DNA from: Thermoanaerobaculia bacterium
GTDB lineage: Bacteria; Acidobacteriota; Thermoanaerobaculia; Multivoradales; JAHEKO01
Assembly: GCA_029287645.1 (NCBI GenBank)
Contig: JARFQS010000343.1
Coordinates: forward strand, 1 to 5,923
Length of the DNA: 5,923 bases
Direction: 5' to 3'
The stretch's first letter is position 1. Each line of letters starts with the position of its first letter. The position numbers were made by a program, and so were the translations under genes. The notes beneath the pieces were generated by a model. That model saw nothing but the letters and a program-made list of their open reading frames with translations, was not told the origin of the DNA and did no database searches. This document shows, one piece after another, positions 3,717-5,923 of this stretch.

Positions 3717-5923
3717 ATGAGACGTTATCTATCCATTCTCCTGGCTGTCGGCGTGCTCTGTGCTCCGGCCTTCGCCCAGGAGACCGGTTCCGTATCGGGA
3801 ACCATCACCATGGACGACGGCACGAACCTGCCGGGTGTCACGGTCACTGCGGCCGGCGATGTCTTGCCGCAGCCACGCATCGTCGTGAGCGAAGCAACAG
3901 GGGGGTATCGATTCCCATTCCTACCGCCCGGCGACTACGAGTTGACTTTCGAGATGGACGGCATGGCCACCCAGAAGTACTCCTTGGAGGTGCTCCTGGA
4001 GAAGAACACAGTGGTCAACGTCACCATGACCTCTGCCGCCGTGGAGGAGATGATCGAAGTGGTAGCGGCGACGGAGTCACTCGACATCACGACGCCAACA
4101 CTTCAGAACGCGATCGCCGACCAGACCATCGAGGCCTTGCCTGTGGGGCAGGACTTCCAGGACTTTTTCAAGCTGGCGCCCGGTGTGCAGTACACCGAGG
4201 ACGCGATCCGCGGGCCGAGCGCCGGTGGTAATGGCCAGGACAACGTGTACAAGATCGACGGTGTCGATGTCGGCTATCCGCTGTTCGGCTCGCTGACCAC
4301 CGAGCCGGCCTCCTACGACATCGAGCAGGTCTCCTTCATCCGGGGTGGCGTCAAAGCAGTGGACTTCAACCGCTCGGGTGGCCTGACCGTCAACTCGGTC
4401 ACCCGCTCCGGCACGAATTCCTTCCGCGGGCTGGTGAACTACCAGTTCCAGAATGGCAGCATGGTCAGCGACATCACCAGCGAGTCGGCCGAGACCTTCG
4501 ACGAGAACAAGGATTGGCTCACCCTCGGCATCGGCGGCCCACTGTGGAAGGACAAGGCCTACTTCTACGGCTCCTACTACCGTCCGACGATCACCGAGGA
4601 CAACGGCACCAACGTCTACGGCAGCGTGCCGGACTACGACAGCGTTCGCGACGAGTTCTTCGGCAAGCTGACCTTCACGCCGATGGCGAGTCTCCTACTC
4701 TCGGGCAGCTACCGGACCTCGGAGACCGACCAGCAGGGGTTGGGCGTTTGCGACACCTGTGCGCCGACCACTTCCTCTGGAGACGACTCGAATATCGACG
4801 TCGCCTATCTCGAGGGGACCTGGCTGATCAACGACCGGATGTCGCTCAACGCCAAGTACACCGACTGGTCGAATGAGGCCATTGGAACCCCCGACAACCT
4901 CCTGAATCTGGACATCGGTCCCGGTCGGAGCCTCGATGTCTCGGCCCTCGACTCCCAGGGCTATTTCTACGTTCCGGTGTTCCTCGACGACAACCCCGAG
5001 TTCAATGCCTTCGCGGCGCCGTTGATCCAGCAGTACGGCTATAGCGAGGGTGGCGTGCAGCAGGGCGGAGGCGAGGTCGGTGTCGACCCGACCTACGACA
5101 CCACGGGTCTGTACCGTGAGGATTTCTCAGCAGGCTTCGACTATTTCCTGAACCGTCATCAGCTCCATTTCGGCTATCAGGCCTACGAGGTCCGCGAAGA
5201 GCTGCTGCGGCGGTCCAACGGCTGGGGAGAGATCGAGGCTACCGGTGGCCGGGACGAGCTGGACGACGGCACGCCGGTCTTTTATGAGGCACGCATCTGG
5301 CAGCAGACGCTGGCCGACACAGTCCCCGAGATCGTCTCCTCGTTGGAGTCGCAGAGCTTCGAGTTCAACGACACCTTCACCTTCACTGACTGGACTTTCA
5401 ATGTTGGGTTCCTGTTCTCTGAAGACACCTATTTTGGACAGGGTCTGCGCTATACGGGTCAGGGTCTCACCGGCTTCGAGCAGGCTCCGGGTGTCAAGTA
5501 CGAGATGTACAAAGTCGGTTTCGGCGACATGATCCAGCCGCGGTTGGGCGCGACCTGGAGCTGGAACGGCCGAGACAAGGCCTATGCCAGCTATGCGCGC
5601 TACAACCCGGCGGTGAGCTCGCTGCCACGGGCCGCCTCCTGGGATCGCAACCTGCAGCGGCAGATCGACGTGCAGTTCGACCGCAACGGCAACTACCTGG
5701 CGATCGACCCGGTACGCTCCTCGTCGGGCAAATGGTTCGACGAAGGTCTGGATCCGCGCTACATCGACGAGTTCATCGTCGGCTACGATCGTCAGGTCTC
5801 GAACCGGATCGTCGCCCGCAGCCACTTCCGGTACCGCAAGGGCAGGAACTTCTGGGAAGACACCGCCAACGACGACCGGGTCATCCTCGAGCCGCCGGCG
5901 GGCATTCCGCGGGAGCTCTACAT
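3717..5923 (+). CDS. TonB-dependent receptor with carboxypeptidase-regulatory-like domain (Oar-like), 3' end outside the window
   Basis: I translated one uninterrupted frame of 735 residues from the ATG at 3717 to the window edge with no stop. Residues 1-20 form a Sec signal peptide (MRRYLSILLAVGVLC then AFA), probably cut before Q21. Residues 23 to about 108 are a carboxypeptidase-regulatory-like beta-sandwich: GSVSGTI, LPGVTVTA, and GGYRFPFLPPGDYEL at 62-76. A TonB-box-like MIEVVA starts at 112. The plug follows, with IDGVDVG at 180-186, IEQVSFIRGG and SGTNSFRG at 231-238. From there aromatic-rich alternating strands form the outer-membrane barrel, for example FFGKLTFTP, HQLHFGYQAYEV and KAYASYARYNP. 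Relatives usually have 900-1100 residues, so the last barrel strands are missing here. The protein would import a large substrate using TonB energy, but the substrate cannot be read from the sequence. A C345-x-x-C348 pair lies in a probable surface loop. No SusD-like partner is visible. It was found by direct translation because it lacks a stop in the window. Confidence 0.93.
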   Translation, partial: MRRYLSILLAVGVLCAPAFAQETGSVSGTITMDDGTNLPGVTVTAAGDVLPQPRIVVSEATGGYRFPFLPPGDYELTFEMDGMATQKYSLEVLLEKNTVVNVTMTSAAVEEMIEVVAATESLDITTPTLQNAIADQTIEALPVGQDFQDFFKLAPGVQYTEDAIRGPSAGGNGQDNVYKIDGVDVGYPLFGSLTTEPASYDIEQVSFIRGGVKAVDFNRSGGLTVNSVTRSGTNSFRGLVNYQFQNGSMVSDITSESAETFDENKDWLTLGIGGPLWKDKAYFYGSYYRPTITEDNGTNVYGSVPDYDSVRDEFFGKLTFTPMASLLLSGSYRTSETDQQGLGVCDTCAPTTSSGDDSNIDVAYLEGTWLINDRMSLNAKYTDWSNEAIGTPDNLLNLDIGPGRSLDVSALDSQGYFYVPVFLDDNPEFNAFAAPLIQQYGYSEGGVQQGGGEVGVDPTYDTTGLYREDFSAGFDYFLNRHQLHFGYQAYEVREELLRRSNGWGEIEATGGRDELDDGTPVFYEARIWQQTLADTVPEIVSSLESQSFEFNDTFTFTDWTFNVGFLFSEDTYFGQGLRYTGQGLTGFEQAPGVKYEMYKVGFGDMIQPRLGATWSWNGRDKAYASYARYNPAVSSLPRAASWDRNLQRQIDVQFDRNGNYLAIDPVRSSSGKWFDEGLDPRYIDEFIVGYDRQVSNRIVARSHFRYRKGRNFWEDTANDDRVILEPPAGIPRELY

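Noticed and set aside
3274..3720. 148-codon plus-strand frame across the murQ end and the intergenic region
   Set aside because: It starts inside murQ in another frame, encodes a C10-derived proline run and ends over the receptor start. No domain is recognised, although a short stretch around 3430-3530 looks mildly protein-like.
5127..5825. 232-codon minus-strand frame inside the receptor gene
   Set aside because: It is an antisense shadow of the receptor. The plus-strand frame is continuous and shows barrel-type strands through the same region.

Overview
The window is GC-rich (about 60% by eye) and densely coded. It shows no RNA gene, CRISPR array, insertion sequence or phage gene. The most telling gene for origin is the large TonB-dependent receptor at the right end, with an N-terminal carboxypeptidase-regulatory-like domain (Oar-like architecture). 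Such receptors mark a Gram-negative cell with an outer membrane and are strongly expanded in Acidobacteriota. An acidobacterial origin fits best, but this is inference from gene style and not a phylogenetic result.

Layout. On the minus strand, reading right to left, are a DUF819-family multi-pass membrane protein (2303 to 1119), an NAD(P)-dependent amino-acid dehydrogenase of the 2,4-diaminopentanoate dehydrogenase / DapB-like family (1090 to 89), and probably the first 12 codons of a third gene (37 to 1) behind a strong Shine-Dalgarno sequence. Short gaps of about 28 and 51 bases suggest one operon. On the plus strand, diverging from DUF819 across a 128-base gap, is murQ (2432-3376), the N-acetylmuramic acid 6-phosphate etherase. 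A 340-base non-coding stretch follows, with repeats, a candidate promoter, a C10 tract and a hairpin. Then comes the receptor (3717 to the window edge), which is open at its 3' end.

How the genes may work together. MurQ removes D-lactate from MurNAc-6-phosphate, the key step in reusing peptidoglycan amino sugars. The dehydrogenase family acts on diamino or amino acids, and DUF819 proteins are uncharacterised, transporter-like membrane proteins. One economical but unproven reading is a locus for salvaging cell-wall or peptide-derived amino sugars and amino acids: outer-membrane uptake (receptor), inner-membrane transport (DUF819) and cytoplasmic catabolism (MurQ, dehydrogenase). The usual MurQ partners (MurNAc kinase AnmK or AmgK, PTS MurP, NagZ) are not in the window, so this link rests on adjacency alone. 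I saw no clearly new defence or mobile system. The most interesting points are the pairing of DUF819 with the dehydrogenase, the altered sugar-binding loop of MurQ, and the structured region upstream of the receptor.
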